NCBI RefSeq assembly: GCF_013314975.1
Contig: NZ_JABTYH010000011.1
Span: 62,001-126,000, forward strand
Direction of reading: 5' to 3'
From: Pseudarthrobacter oxydans
Lineage (GTDB): Bacteria; Actinomycetota; Actinomycetes; Actinomycetales; Micrococcaceae
DNA: 64,000 bases
Part shown: positions 42,485 to 50,724 of the stretch, piece by piece
How the letters are laid out: every line of letters starts with the position of its first letter
Position numbering within the stretch: position 1 is the stretch's first letter
Position numbers and translations under genes: made by a program
Notes under the pieces: generated by a model
Told to the model about the DNA's origin: nothing
Seen by the model: the letters and a program-made list of their open reading frames with translations, nothing else
Databases searched by the model: none

Positions 42485-42569
42485 GGGTTCCAGCAGGATG
42501 GAACCCGGGTATTGCCCAAAAGCTGCTCCGGAGTGCGTATCCCCCAATAACGCACTCCGGAGCTTTTTT
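42485..42569 (+). ncRNA. Candidate structured small RNA ending in an intrinsic terminator
   Basis: In a 244-bp gap two hairpins lie in tandem. Hairpin 1: GGGTTCCA (42485-42492) with TGGAACCC (42499-42506), 6-nt loop. Hairpin 2: GCTCCGGAGTGCG (42525-42537) pairs perfectly with 42551-42563 across a loop containing CCCCC, and is followed by T6 (42564-42569). The two-hairpin layout with C-rich loop recalls the actinobacterial 6C RNA, but I cannot verify a family match. A TAAGCT -10-like hexamer is at 42464-42469. Alternatively it is only the USP gene's terminator. Confidence 0.5.
42525..42569 (+). terminator. Rho-independent terminator (13-bp perfect stem, T6)
   Basis: Perfect 13-bp stem (42525-42537 with 42551-42563), 13-nt loop and six Ts. 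It ends transcription from the USP gene or from the candidate small RNA and isolates the copper operon. Confidence 0.93.
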
Positions 42570-42601
42570 GTGCCCGGGTTGGGAAGACGCCCCGAGTACT
42601 A

Positions 42602-42645
42602 TATACCCCCCAGGGGTACTTGTGGGTATACCCCAAGGGGGTATA
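42602..42645. promoter_or_regulatory. Two CsoR-type operators before the copper operon
   Basis: TATACCCCCCAGGGGTA (42602-42618) and TATACCCCAAGGGGGTATA (42627-42645) both fit the CsoR operator pattern TATACCCC-N-GGGGTATA. They lie 25 bp apart, centre to centre about 2.5 helical turns. The second overlaps a TATATG -10-like element 8-9 bases from the csoR ATG, so csoR may be translated from a leaderless message. Confidence 0.85.
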
Positions 42646-42655
42646 TGGTGTGGTC

Positions 42656-43000
42656 ATGAGCGGAATCGAAGAAGCAGTCAGCGGACACACTGCGGACCTG
42701 CAGCCGCCGCACGGCTATACGGGCAACAAGGAGGCCTACCTCCGCCGGCTCAAGCGCATCGAGGGCCAGGTCCGCGGGATCGCGCGCATGGTGGATGAGG
42801 ACAAGTACTGCATTGACATCCTCACCCAGGTTGCGGCCGTCACCAAGGCCCTGCACGCCGTCAGCCTTGGCCTGGTGGAAGAGCACATCGGCCACTGCGT
42901 AGTGGGCGCGGCTTCCGAACCGGACCCGGCAGCCCGTGCCGACGCTATCGACGCCAAGGTCAAGGAAGCCGCCGACGCCATCGGCCGGCTGCTCCGCTGA
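42656..43000 (+). CDS. csoR: Copper-sensing repressor CsoR
   Basis: A 114-aa four-helix repressor (DUF156). The Cu(I) ligands C52 (KYCIDIL), H77 (EEHIG) and C81 (GHC) have exactly the C-x24-H-x3-C spacing of M. tuberculosis CsoR (C36/H61/C65). YLRRLKRIEGQVRGIARMVDED is the characteristic first helix. It binds the promoter when copper is low and releases it on Cu(I) binding. The ATG at 42656 is chosen over an earlier in-frame GTG that lies within the operators. It is first in the operon with copZ and copA. Confidence 0.96.
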   Translation: MSGIEEAVSGHTADLQPPHGYTGNKEAYLRRLKRIEGQVRGIARMVDEDKYCIDILTQVAAVTKALHAVSLGLVEEHIGHCVVGAASEPDPAARADAIDAKVKEAADAIGRLLR

Positions 43001-43055
43001 CAAAGAACCTACCCAACAAGCGCCGGTTACCGCCGGCAAACCTGAAGGAGCAGCC

Positions 43056-43295
43056 ATGAGCACCACCTCCCCCACCACCACACGGGTCAGCGTCTCGGGA
43101 ATGACCTGCGGCCACTGCGTTTCGGCGGTCAGCGAAGAACTCGAAGCGCTGGCCGGCGTCGAAGAGGTGTCGGTGGAACTGAACGCCGGAGGCATCTCCA
43201 CAGTGACCATCACCTCCAGCTCGGAGCTGTCCCCTTCAGAGATCGGGGAAGCGGTCGCCGAAGCCGGCTACCTCGTCGTCGCCAACGAAGCCTAA
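43056..43295 (+). CDS. copZ: Copper chaperone CopZ (heavy-metal-associated domain)
   Basis: A 79-aa HMA-domain protein. The Cu(I)-binding motif is MTCGHC, with C18 and C21. It carries copper in the cytoplasm to CopA or CsoR. GAAGGAG lies six bases before the ATG at 43056. It is between csoR (55 bp) and copA (25 bp), consistent with one transcript. Confidence 0.95.
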   Translation: MSTTSPTTTRVSVSGMTCGHCVSAVSEELEALAGVEEVSVELNAGGISTVTITSSSELSPSEIGEAVAEAGYLVVANEA

Positions 43296-43320
43296 GAACG
43301 CCACTGAAGCAGGGAACCCC

Positions 43321-45618
43321 ATGAGCAACCAGGAACTCCTCCGCCGGCCCGCCACCCGGGTGGTGGAACTCGACATCGAGGGCATGACCTGCGCCTCCTG
43401 CGTCAACCGGGTGGAGAAGAAACTTGGCAAGCTCGACGGCGTGCAGGCCTCGGTCAACCTGCCCCTGGAATCAGCCCACGTGACGGTTCCGGCAGGCATC
43501 ACTGACGAGCAGATCACGGCAACAGTGGAAGCCGCGGGGTACAAGGCAACCGTCCGCCAGCCACTCAAGCAGGGCCAAGGCCCTGCAGGTGAAACCGGGG
43601 ACCTGCCCGCAGCGAAGCTTCGCCCCCGCCTGATCCTTGCCGCGGTTCTGACAGTCCCCGTTTTCGTCATCTCGATGGTGCCGGCAGCCCAGTTCCCGCA
43701 CTGGGGCTGGGTGGCAGCCCTCCTGGCCCTGCCTGTGGTGACGTGGGCAGCGTGGCCGTTCCACCGGGCCGCGGCGGTCAACGCCCGCCACCTCGCGTCC
43801 ACCATGGACACGCTGGTGTCCATCGGTGTGACGGCGGCGTACCTGTTCTCCGCGTGGCAGCTGTTTGCGGATCCCCGCATGACTGAACATCCGGGGATGG
43901 AAGGCATGGAAACCGGCGGCCTCTACTTTGAGGTGGCCGCCGTCGTCACCACGTTCCTGCTCCTGGGCCGCTTCCTTGAGGCCAATGCCAAGCAAAAGGC
44001 CGGCGATGCCCTGCATGCACTCCTGAACCTGGGCGCCAAGGATGCCACCGTCCTCCGTGACGGCAAGGAACAGCGCATCCGGGCCGACCTCCTGCAGGTG
44101 GATGATGTCCTGGTGGTCCGCCCCGGCGAAAAGATCGCCACCGACGGCGTGGTGACGGATGGGGACTCGGCCGTGGACGCTTCACTGGTGACCGGCGAAT
44201 CGGTGCCCGTGGAGGTAGGCCCGGGAAGCCGTGTCACGGGCGCCACCATCAACACCTCGGGCCGCCTGCTGGTGCGTGCAACCCGCGTTGGCTCCGAGAC
44301 GACCCTTGCCCAAATGGCACGGCTCGTGTCGCAGGCGCAGACCGGCAAGGCACCCATCGCCCGCCTCGCTGACCGCATCAGTTCAGTCTTTGTTCCGGTG
44401 GTCCTGGCCATTGCCGCGCTCACGTTCGTCCTCTGGCTCCTCTTCACGGGACCGGACGTGGGCAGCGACGACCTCCGCTCGGCGTTCACCGCCGCCGTCG
44501 CCGTCCTGGTGATTGCCTGCCCGTGCGCGCTGGGCCTCGCCACCCCGGTTGGCCTGCTGACGGGAACGGGGCGCGGCGCCCAGCTGGGCATCCTCATCAA
44601 AGGGCCGCAGGTTCTGGAGGACACCCGCACCGTTGACACCATTTTGCTGGACAAGACCGGGACCGTGACCACCGGCGTTCTCGCCGTGGACGCGACGGTT
44701 GCCTTCGGGAACTTCGGGGAAGGCGAGGTGCTGCGCGTGGCGGGGGCCGTGGAGGCAGCGTCTGAGCACCCGGTGGCCAGGGCCATCACTGCCGCGGCCC
44801 GTGCGGATACCACGGGATTGCCCACAGCGGACGACGACGGCACCCTCCCTGCCGTGGAAGGCTTCCGTTCCGCGCCCGGCGGCGGCGTTACCGGCACCGT
44901 CGAGGGCAGGGTGGTCCTGGCGGGCCGGACAGGCTGGCTGGAGCAGAACAACATCACCATCCCGCAGGAGCAGCAGGCCTCACTGGCAGCTGCGGAAGCC
45001 TCCGGCGCCACCGCTATCTGGGTTGCCGTGGACGGCCTTGTTGCCGGCATCATCAGCCTCCGGGACACCCTCAAGGACGGTTCCGCCGCCGCCATTGCGC
45101 ACCTGAAGCGGCTGGGCCTGCGCCCCATCCTGCTCACCGGTGACAACGCGGCCGTTGCAGCCCAGGTGGCGGCCGCCGTCGGCATAGCCAAGGAAGACGT
45201 CTACGCGGGGGTCCTGCCCGAAGGGAAAGTGGAGGCGGTGCGCAGGCTCCAGGCCGGCGGTGCCACCGTGGCCATGGCCGGAGACGGCGTGAATGACGCT
45301 GCCGCACTGGCCCAGGCTGACCTGGGCATTGCGATGGGTTCCGGCACGGACGTGGCCATCGAAGCCGCGGACCTGACGGTGATGGGCAATAACCTTGCCC
45401 AGGTGGCGCAGGCAATCGAACTCTCTCGCAGGACCCTGGCCACCATCAAGACCAACCTCTTCTGGGCATTCTTCTACAACGCCGTGGGCATCCCGGTGGC
45501 TGCCCTGGGCCTGCTCAACCCGATGATCGCCGGGGCCGCCATGGCCGCCAGCTCGGTCCTGGTGGTGGCCAACTCGCTGCGCCTGCGGAGCTTCGGCAAG
45601 CAGCCGCCGGCCAGCTAG
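43321..45618 (+). CDS. copA: Copper-translocating P-type ATPase
   Basis: A 765-aa P1B-1 ATPase that exports Cu(I). One N-terminal HMA domain with MTCASC (C24, C27); membrane helices; the translocation motif CPC at 400-402 (VIACPCALG); phosphorylation site DKTGT at D444; actuator TGE in LVTGESVPV; hinge GDGVND at about 654-659; and the HP pair (SEHPVA) in the nucleotide domain. The last helices carry the YN (FFYNAVGIP) and MxxSS (AAMAASSVLVV) residues of the second copper site. Complete and at usual length, it is the last gene of the csoR-copZ-copA operon. Confidence 0.96.
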   Translation: MSNQELLRRPATRVVELDIEGMTCASCVNRVEKKLGKLDGVQASVNLPLESAHVTVPAGITDEQITATVEAAGYKATVRQPLKQGQGPAGETGDLPAAKLRPRLILAAVLTVPVFVISMVPAAQFPHWGWVAALLALPVVTWAAWPFHRAAAVNARHLASTMDTLVSIGVTAAYLFSAWQLFADPRMTEHPGMEGMETGGLYFEVAAVVTTFLLLGRFLEANAKQKAGDALHALLNLGAKDATVLRDGKEQRIRADLLQVDDVLVVRPGEKIATDGVVTDGDSAVDASLVTGESVPVEVGPGSRVTGATINTSGRLLVRATRVGSETTLAQMARLVSQAQTGKAPIARLADRISSVFVPVVLAIAALTFVLWLLFTGPDVGSDDLRSAFTAAVAVLVIACPCALGLATPVGLLTGTGRGAQLGILIKGPQVLEDTRTVDTILLDKTGTVTTGVLAVDATVAFGNFGEGEVLRVAGAVEAASEHPVARAITAAARADTTGLPTADDDGTLPAVEGFRSAPGGGVTGTVEGRVVLAGRTGWLEQNNITIPQEQQASLAAAEASGATAIWVAVDGLVAGIISLRDTLKDGSAAAIAHLKRLGLRPILLTGDNAAVAAQVAAAVGIAKEDVYAGVLPEGKVEAVRRLQAGGATVAMAGDGVNDAAALAQADLGIAMGSGTDVAIEAADLTVMGNNLAQVAQAIELSRRTLATIKTNLFWAFFYNAVGIPVAALGLLNPMIAGAAMAASSVLVVANSLRLRSFGKQPPAS

Positions 45619-45641
45619 ACCGCGCGACGCGGCCTTTGCGC

Positions 45642-45914
45642 TCAGGCGGCGCCGTAACGTACGGCTGCCCGCGCCCTGGCCTTGGCTGCCTCGGCTTCCC
45701 GGTCCTTGGGCGGAGCCTGCGAAACCAGGGCGTCCAAGAGGTGCTGGGTGATGTGGGCGATCTCGTGGACGGCCTCATCAAAGGCTTCCTGGTTGGCCTT
45801 GGACGGCTTGGTGCTGCCGCTGATCTTGCGCACGTACTGCAGTGCGGCGGCGTGCACTTCCTCCGAGGTGGCGTGCGGTTCGAAGTTGTGGAGGGTTCGG
45901 ATATTCCGGCACAT
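45642..45914 (-). CDS. DUF2277 family protein
   Basis: A 90-aa conserved actinobacterial protein. The family's invariant N-terminus MCRNIRTLHNFEP is present and complete, followed by EEVHAAALQYVRKISG and an alpha-helical C-terminus (KDREAEAAKARARAAVRYG). Its function is not known; the C-terminal helix and M-C-R-N-I motif are the only conserved features. It converges with copA, with 23 bp between stops. Confidence 0.9.
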   Translation of the reverse strand: MCRNIRTLHNFEPHATSEEVHAAALQYVRKISGSTKPSKANQEAFDEAVHEIAHITQHLLDALVSQAPPKDREAEAAKARARAAVRYGAA

Positions 45915-46128
45915 ACAGCCATGCTAGGCTCTGGAACGCCTGGGATCGACCCCCTTCGGAGCGGTTCGCGCAAGCACCGGCCATGGGGAGTCCGGCATGG
46001 GCAGGGCTGCCCATCGACGCTGCCTCAGCGGCCGGGGTAGGTTTTAGGCAATGGATCTTCCGGATGAGCCGGGGGGCCGAGGGGGATGCCGACCTGGTTC
46101 GGGTCCACGATTCTATGAGGAGAAACTG

Positions 46129-46392
46129 ATGGCTATTTGGGGTGCAGACGTTCAGCAGCTTCGTCAGCTGGGCAGCAAGCTTCAGGCAGGTGCAACCGAG
46201 ATCGACAACCAGAAGTCCAATCTCAACAGCCTTCTGCAGAGCACCAACTGGAAGGGCCCGGACGCGGAAAAGTTCCGCGACGAATGGTCCGGTACCCACA
46301 CCACCATGCTGACCAAGGTTGCCGACGCGCTCAGGGAAGCCGGCACCAAGGCCAAGCGCAACGCCGAACAGCAGGAGCAGGCCTCCAACTAG
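46129..46392 (+). CDS. WXG100-family protein (ESAT-6-like), orphan
   Basis: An 87-aa helical-hairpin protein with the diagnostic W-x-G at residues 41-43 (TNWKGPDAEKF) in the turn. Members are secreted as dimers by type VII (ESX) machinery. No EccC, EsxB-like partner or other ESX gene is in the window, so it is an orphan here; the C-terminal YxxxD/E signal is not seen, the end being KRNAEQQEQASN. The ATG at 46129 has GAGGAGA upstream; the frame before it is not coding. A hairpin follows (46423-46453). The 214 bp upstream contain nothing recognised. Confidence 0.88.
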   Translation: MAIWGADVQQLRQLGSKLQAGATEIDNQKSNLNSLLQSTNWKGPDAEKFRDEWSGTHTTMLTKVADALREAGTKAKRNAEQQEQASN

Positions 46393-46422
46393 TCCCTGCG
46401 CACTGCGCACGGTCCGTCAGTC

Positions 46423-46453
46423 GGGTCCGGACACCCAGGGGGTGTCCGGACCC
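46423..46453 (+). terminator. Hairpin after the WXG100 gene
   Basis: GGGTCCGGACACC (46423-46435) pairs perfectly with GGTGTCCGGACCC (46441-46453), loop CAGGG. Only GCGCGTTTAAGG follows, so the U-tract is weak, but the 13-bp GC-rich stem probably functions as a terminator or 3' protection for the message. Confidence 0.7.
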
Positions 46454-46491
46454 GGCGCGTTTAAGGTCCTGTCCGCCCGGTGCCGTACACG

Positions 46492-47544
46492 CTAAGGGAC
46501 GGGTTCGACGTCGTTCGCGTGTTCCAGCGGCGACGCTGCCCTGGGCAGTTCCTGGCCGGGCGGCTCCTCCCCGCGTGTTGCGCGGCCGGCAGCCGGACCC
46601 CGCAGCTCATCGAGCCGGACCAGGACTACACCCCCAACGATCAGGACGCCGCCCAGGAGCTGGATGGCCCCGGGCAGTTCGCCGAGCAGCAGCCACGCCC
46701 ACACGACGGCGAAGAGGACCTCGGTCAGCGACACGAACGACGCCACCTTGGAGCCCAGCGCCCGTGCGGCCATGATGCCGGAGACGTAGGCCAGCACTGT
46801 CGCCAGGACCACAAGCCCCGCCAGTGACACCCACCAGGGCGTGATCCAGGGTCCCAGCCTGGTGTCGGCCGTGCTGAATGCCATGGGCAGCAGGCCGGTG
46901 GCAGCCGCAAGCCACATCACGGCGGCACCGACAAACAGCCCGCCCGAGGCCAGCACGATGGGCGGGAGTGTGTCATTCTCCTTTGCGGTGATGAAGAAGT
47001 AGATGGCAAGGCACACGGCGGCGGCCATGCCCCAGAGGACGCCAACAACATCGATCTTGACGGCGCCGGTCAGGTCCAGGACCAGGACCAGGCCGGCGAG
47101 GGACAGCAGCGTCCCGCCAAAGGTCAGCAGCCGCGGCCGCTTCCGGCTGGCGGCCCACAGCCAGAGCACAATGATCACCGGGGCAAGGTATTCGAGGAGC
47201 AGCGCCACGCCTACCGACAGCCTCGCGACTGCGTTGAAGTAGAAAAGCTGGCAGGCTGCGACGCCGATCAGCCCGAACAGCGCGATGGTCACCCAGTTGC
47301 CCGGCAGTTGATGCCAGCGGCCCCTCAGTGCGGGGATGGCGGGCACGGCGAGGATCAGGGCTGCGCCGGTGAGCCGCGCCGTAACAGCCGCCCCCGGAGT
47401 CCATCCCGATTCCAGGAGTGCCTTGGCGAAGGACCCGGAAAGGCCGAAGACCGCGGAGGAGAAGAGTGCGATGCCCAGGCCGGAGGCGAGGAAGCCGCGC
47501 CTGGCCACGGGCAGACGGTCGGGCGCGCGGCGTGCAGCGGACAT
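46492..47544 (-). CDS. EamA/DMT-family transporter
   Basis: A 350-aa inner-membrane protein with ten helices as two EamA repeats (SSAVFGLSGSFAKALLESGW in the first half; ISFVSLTEVLFAVVWAWLLLGE-type motif in the second). Such proteins export metabolites such as amino acids or nucleosides; substrate unknown. The ATG at 47544 has AGGAGG eight bases upstream. The C-terminal ~35 residues are a charged cytoplasmic tail. Divergent from the CGNR gene with a 71-bp gap. Confidence 0.88.
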   Translation of the reverse strand: MSAARRAPDRLPVARRGFLASGLGIALFSSAVFGLSGSFAKALLESGWTPGAAVTARLTGAALILAVPAIPALRGRWHQLPGNWVTIALFGLIGVAACQLFYFNAVARLSVGVALLLEYLAPVIIVLWLWAASRKRPRLLTFGGTLLSLAGLVLVLDLTGAVKIDVVGVLWGMAAAVCLAIYFFITAKENDTLPPIVLASGGLFVGAAVMWLAAATGLLPMAFSTADTRLGPWITPWWVSLAGLVVLATVLAYVSGIMAARALGSKVASFVSLTEVLFAVVWAWLLLGELPGAIQLLGGVLIVGGVVLVRLDELRGPAAGRATRGEEPPGQELPRAASPLEHANDVEPVP

Positions 47545-47615
47545 TGGTCGCCTCCTGTCAGGAGTAAAATGGGTTATGGTCATGACAGTACGGGACGGCG
47601 CTGTAAGGAGTCAAG

Positions 47616-48161
47616 ATGGTTTTTGCCCCTGACACTGAGGTGGCACTGCGGACCGTGGTGAACCTGGTCAATTCAGCTGCGAACGGGAGCGAGGGCCTTG
47701 CCACCCAAGCGGACCTGGACCGCTTCCTGGCAGCCGAGGGCTTCAGTGGGTCCCGCACCCGGGACGGGGATGAGCTGGAAAGCGTCCACCGACTGCGCCA
47801 CGAGCTTTCCGAGCTGTGGACGGCAGATGAAGATGCCGCGGTGGAGACGGTAAACCGCCTCTTGCGGGAGGCACGCGCCTTGCCCCAGCTGGTCAAGCAC
47901 GACGACTGGGACTGGCACCTGCACGCCACCACGCCGGAGGCTCCGCTGGTGTACAGGATGAGCACCGAGGCCGCAATGGCCCTGGCGGACGTCATCCGCG
48001 GCAAGGAGATGGACCGGATGCGGACCTGCGAGGCGGAGGATTGTGATGCTGCCGTCCTCGACCTCAGCCGGAACAGGTCGAAGCGCTACTGCGATACCGG
48101 CAACTGCGCCAACCGCGCGCACGTCGCCGCCTACCGGGCGCGGCAGGCGGCCACCGGCTAG
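47616..48161 (+). CDS. CGNR zinc-finger domain regulator
   Basis: A 181-aa protein with the ABATE/CGNR architecture. The N-terminal domain is helical. The C-terminal zinc finger is C138-x4-C143-x15-C159-x4-C164, ending CDTGNCANRAHVAAYRAR, where the usual CGNR reads CANR. These finger domains are thought to bind DNA, so it is probably a transcription factor. AAGGAGT precedes the ATG. It is divergent from the EamA exporter and may regulate it. Its stop overlaps the convergent gene's stop in CTAG. Confidence 0.87.
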   Translation: MVFAPDTEVALRTVVNLVNSAANGSEGLATQADLDRFLAAEGFSGSRTRDGDELESVHRLRHELSELWTADEDAAVETVNRLLREARALPQLVKHDDWDWHLHATTPEAPLVYRMSTEAAMALADVIRGKEMDRMRTCEAEDCDAAVLDLSRNRSKRYCDTGNCANRAHVAAYRARQAATG

Positions 48162-48514
48162 TGGCTGCCCCGGGTGTCCGTGCCGTCGGCCGGCGGGTCC
48201 TGCGGGCCCGGAGCTGCGCCGAAGCCGTGGGACGGCTTCCGGGCTGAACTGAGGTTCACGCCGGAGCCTTTGCCCAGATGCTCCGCATTCTCCTTGTGGC
48301 TCATGGCGAGCATCGCCGCCACCACCAGCGTGACGATGAATGCGATGCCGGCCGCAGTGAAGGCCAGGTCAAAGCGGGGGGCACGGGCGCTGCCGCCGGA
48401 AGCGAAGATGACAACGGCAAGGAAAGCGATCACGGCCCAGAACGCGGAGAACATCAGCGGGCCCCTCACCGAGGTCCGCAGCCTGCGCGGTTTTCCTGGA
48501 TGCTGGTCTGCCAC
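48158..48514 (-). CDS. Hypothetical membrane protein, two helices
   Basis: A 118-aa protein with no recognised family. It has a basic N-terminus, two hydrophobic segments (SAFWAVIAFLAVVIFASGG and FTAAGIAFIVTLVVAAMLAM), then a polar tail of about 45 residues rich in Pro and Gly. GTG start at 48514 with GGGAGG upstream. Its TAG overlaps the CGNR gene's TAG in a convergent CTAG. The gap to the next gene (48515-48618) is about 100 bp. Confidence 0.7.
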   Translation of the reverse strand: MADQHPGKPRRLRTSVRGPLMFSAFWAVIAFLAVVIFASGGSARAPRFDLAFTAAGIAFIVTLVVAAMLAMSHKENAEHLGKGSGVNLSSARKPSHGFGAAPGPQDPPADGTDTRGSH

Positions 48515-48618
48515 GGTGGTTCCTCCCTGCAGGCGGCACGCCGGCCGGCCTGGTTTAAGTGTTGCGGTGGTTTGCCCGGCAATTTTTTCTACAAGAAGTA
48601 GAACCGCGCTTTCCTAGT

Positions 48619-49209
48619 TTACGGGTTACCGGCGGCGCTGCGGGCATCGTGCCGGAGGGTCAGGCCTGACAGGACCCACAGGACACCCGAAATGATGGCT
48701 CCTCCGCCGGCCACTCCCAGCAGCGCGTGGGCGCCCAGCCCGATAAAGAACGGCAGGAGGGCTGCGGTGCCGAGGCCAATAATTCCTGAAGTGATCCAGT
48801 CGCGGGCCAGGACATGGCGGCCGCGGAGCGTCAGCCCGATGGCCAGCTCAAGCGCTCCAGCCAGGCCCAGGCCGACGGCAGCGACCACGCCAAACAGCAG
48901 GTCCCCATGCATCAGCACCAGGGAAAATCCCGCGCCGGCCATCACCGCACCCGCGGCCGCGAGCATCTTGCCCGGCGCGGCTCCCTGGGGCAGCCCGGCG
49001 GCGGGAACAGTACGGAGCAGCAGCACGCCGGTGGCCAGAAGGTACAGCCCTCCGGCCCATCCCATGACCTCGATGGAGGGCGCCGCCCAAAAGATGGTGA
49101 GGGCACCGAACACCAGGGCGGCCGCCGAGCGGAGCAGGACCGGCTGCCAAAGGCCGGGCCTGGCGTCGGTTCCGGAAGTGGTGCCTGCGGGTGTCCTTGG
49201 TTGCGTCAC
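48619..49209 (-). CDS. DUF308/HdeD-like membrane protein
   Basis: A 196-aa protein with six hydrophobic helices separated by short loops (AALVFGALTIFWAAPSI, GWAGGLYLLATGVLLLRTV, MLAAAGAVMAGAGFSLVL, and three more), the shape of DUF308/HdeD proteins. Function in the family is poorly known (acid-stress membrane protein in enterics). GTG start at 49209, with only a weak ribosome site. Same strand as the MATE gene, 55 bp downstream of it. Confidence 0.75.
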   Translation of the reverse strand: MTQPRTPAGTTSGTDARPGLWQPVLLRSAAALVFGALTIFWAAPSIEVMGWAGGLYLLATGVLLLRTVPAAGLPQGAAPGKMLAAAGAVMAGAGFSLVLMHGDLLFGVVAAVGLGLAGALELAIGLTLRGRHVLARDWITSGIIGLGTAALLPFFIGLGAHALLGVAGGGAIISGVLWVLSGLTLRHDARSAAGNP

Positions 49210-49264
49210 CGGTCCAGTTTAGTGGCGGCGCGCCACCGGCCGAACTTTGGGGATCCCGGGGCAC

Positions 49265-50617
49265 TCATGCGGACCCGAGCACCATCCAGCGGTCCGACCG
49301 GGCACGCAGGCCGAGCGTCACGGCGCGGGCCGCCATGTAGCCGAGGGCAAAGGCGGCCCACAGCCAGGCCAGGCCCGCGCCGCCCCCGGCTCCCAGCAAT
49401 GCAACGGCCGCAAGCATCGGCACGTAGGCGGCGAGATTCATGACGCCGGCCAGGGCAAGGTACCTGGCGTCCCCGGCACCGATCAGCACCCCGTCCAGAA
49501 CGAAGACATAGCCGGCGAGGGGCTGGCCCGCGGCGAGGACCCACAGGGCGAGGGCCAGTGCCGACCTCACCTGGGGATCGGAGGTGAAGAGGGCACCGGC
49601 CCACGGGGCCGCCACCGCCAGAAGAAGTCCCGTCACTGCGCCAAAGCCAAGGCCCCAACGGACCATGGTTCCGGTGAGGAGCCGTGCCTTGCCGGCATTC
49701 GAGGCCCCCAGCTCCTTGCCGATCAGTGCCTGGGCGGCAATGGCCAGCGCATCCAGGGCAAACGCCAGGAAGGAAAATATGGTCATTGCCAGCTGGTGGG
49801 CGGCAAGGTTGACAGCGCCCTGCGAGGTAACCACAACCACCGTTGCCAGGATGGCGATCCTGAGGCTCAGGGTGCGCAGCATCAGCCAGGATCCCACGCG
49901 CGCCATGCTGCGGATGCCCCGCCAGCTGGGCAGCAGGCCCACCCCGCTGCGTACGGCATTCCGTCGGACGATGAGAAGGTAGACACCGGCCATGGCCCAC
50001 TGCGCCACGCTGGTACCCACCGCCGAGCCGGTCACGGACCATCCCAGCCCGTACACAAGCCACAGGTTCAGCACGATGTTCAGGGCGAACCCGGCAGTGG
50101 CCACCACCAGCGGCGTCCGGGTGTCCTGCAGTCCGCGGAGGAGGCCCGTGCCGGCAAAGATGAGCAGCATTGCCACCAGCCCCGGCATGGACCAGCGCAG
50201 GTAATCGACGGCGAAGGCGCGCACCTCGCCGTCCGCCCCCAGGAGTCCGACCAGCGGATCCGCCGCCAGGAAGCCGGCCACGGCGAGGACCACGCCGAGC
50301 AGCAGCGCCAGCCACACGCCGTCGCGCCCGGCCGCCAGGGCTTTCCCCAGCTGGCCGTCGCCGATGGCACGCGCCACGGCGGGAGTGGTCGAGTAGGCCA
50401 GGAAAACCATCAGGCCCACTGCGGTATGCAGCACCGCCGATGCCAGTCCGACCCCGGCCAGCTGCGCCACTCCAAGGTGGCCAATGATGGCGGAATCGGC
50501 AAGCAGGAACAGGGGTTCCGCCACCAGCGCGCCGAACGCCGGAACAGCCAGCCGAAGGATGTCGCGGGCCTGCCCCTTGCGCGGCGCAGCGGTGGCGGAG
50601 GCAGGCAGGTAAGGCAC
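49265..50617 (-). CDS. MATE-family efflux transporter (DinF-like)
   Basis: A 450-aa twelve-helix exporter. AVPAFGALVAEPLFLLADSAIIGHLG is the MATE helix 1-2 signature, and AFALDALAIAAQALIGKELGA is its counterpart in the second half. It exports drugs or metabolites in exchange for H+ or Na+. GTG start at 50617. The divergent DoxX gene starts 107 bp away, and a 34-bp perfect palindrome (50678-50711) lies between them, so both may be controlled by one regulator. Confidence 0.9.
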   Translation of the reverse strand: MPYLPASATAAPRKGQARDILRLAVPAFGALVAEPLFLLADSAIIGHLGVAQLAGVGLASAVLHTAVGLMVFLAYSTTPAVARAIGDGQLGKALAAGRDGVWLALLLGVVLAVAGFLAADPLVGLLGADGEVRAFAVDYLRWSMPGLVAMLLIFAGTGLLRGLQDTRTPLVVATAGFALNIVLNLWLVYGLGWSVTGSAVGTSVAQWAMAGVYLLIVRRNAVRSGVGLLPSWRGIRSMARVGSWLMLRTLSLRIAILATVVVVTSQGAVNLAAHQLAMTIFSFLAFALDALAIAAQALIGKELGASNAGKARLLTGTMVRWGLGFGAVTGLLLAVAAPWAGALFTSDPQVRSALALALWVLAAGQPLAGYVFVLDGVLIGAGDARYLALAGVMNLAAYVPMLAAVALLGAGGGAGLAWLWAAFALGYMAARAVTLGLRARSDRWMVLGSA

Positions 50618-50677
50618 GCTGCCAGCCTAATCGGCCAGCCGCAGGCAGTCAGACTTGCATGACAAGGAACACATTAT

Positions 50678-50711
50678 GACGTAAATAGTTGACTCTTCAA
50701 CTATTTACGTC
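50678..50711. promoter_or_regulatory. Perfect 15-bp inverted repeat, MarR-type operator candidate
   Basis: GACGTAAATAGTTGA (50678-50692) and its exact reverse complement (50697-50711) flank CTCT. TAGTTGA-N4-TCAACTA at its core resembles MarR-family operators, and DoxX genes are often under MarR/HosA-like redox or quinone sensors. It lies 14 bp before the DoxX ATG and includes TTGACT, a possible -35. No MarR gene is seen in the window. Confidence 0.7.
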
Positions 50712-50724
50712 GGACACTGGAACC

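Noticed and set aside
42485..42506. tRNA gene suggested by a GGGTTCCA stem
   Set aside because: No acceptor, D or anticodon arm can be formed around it.
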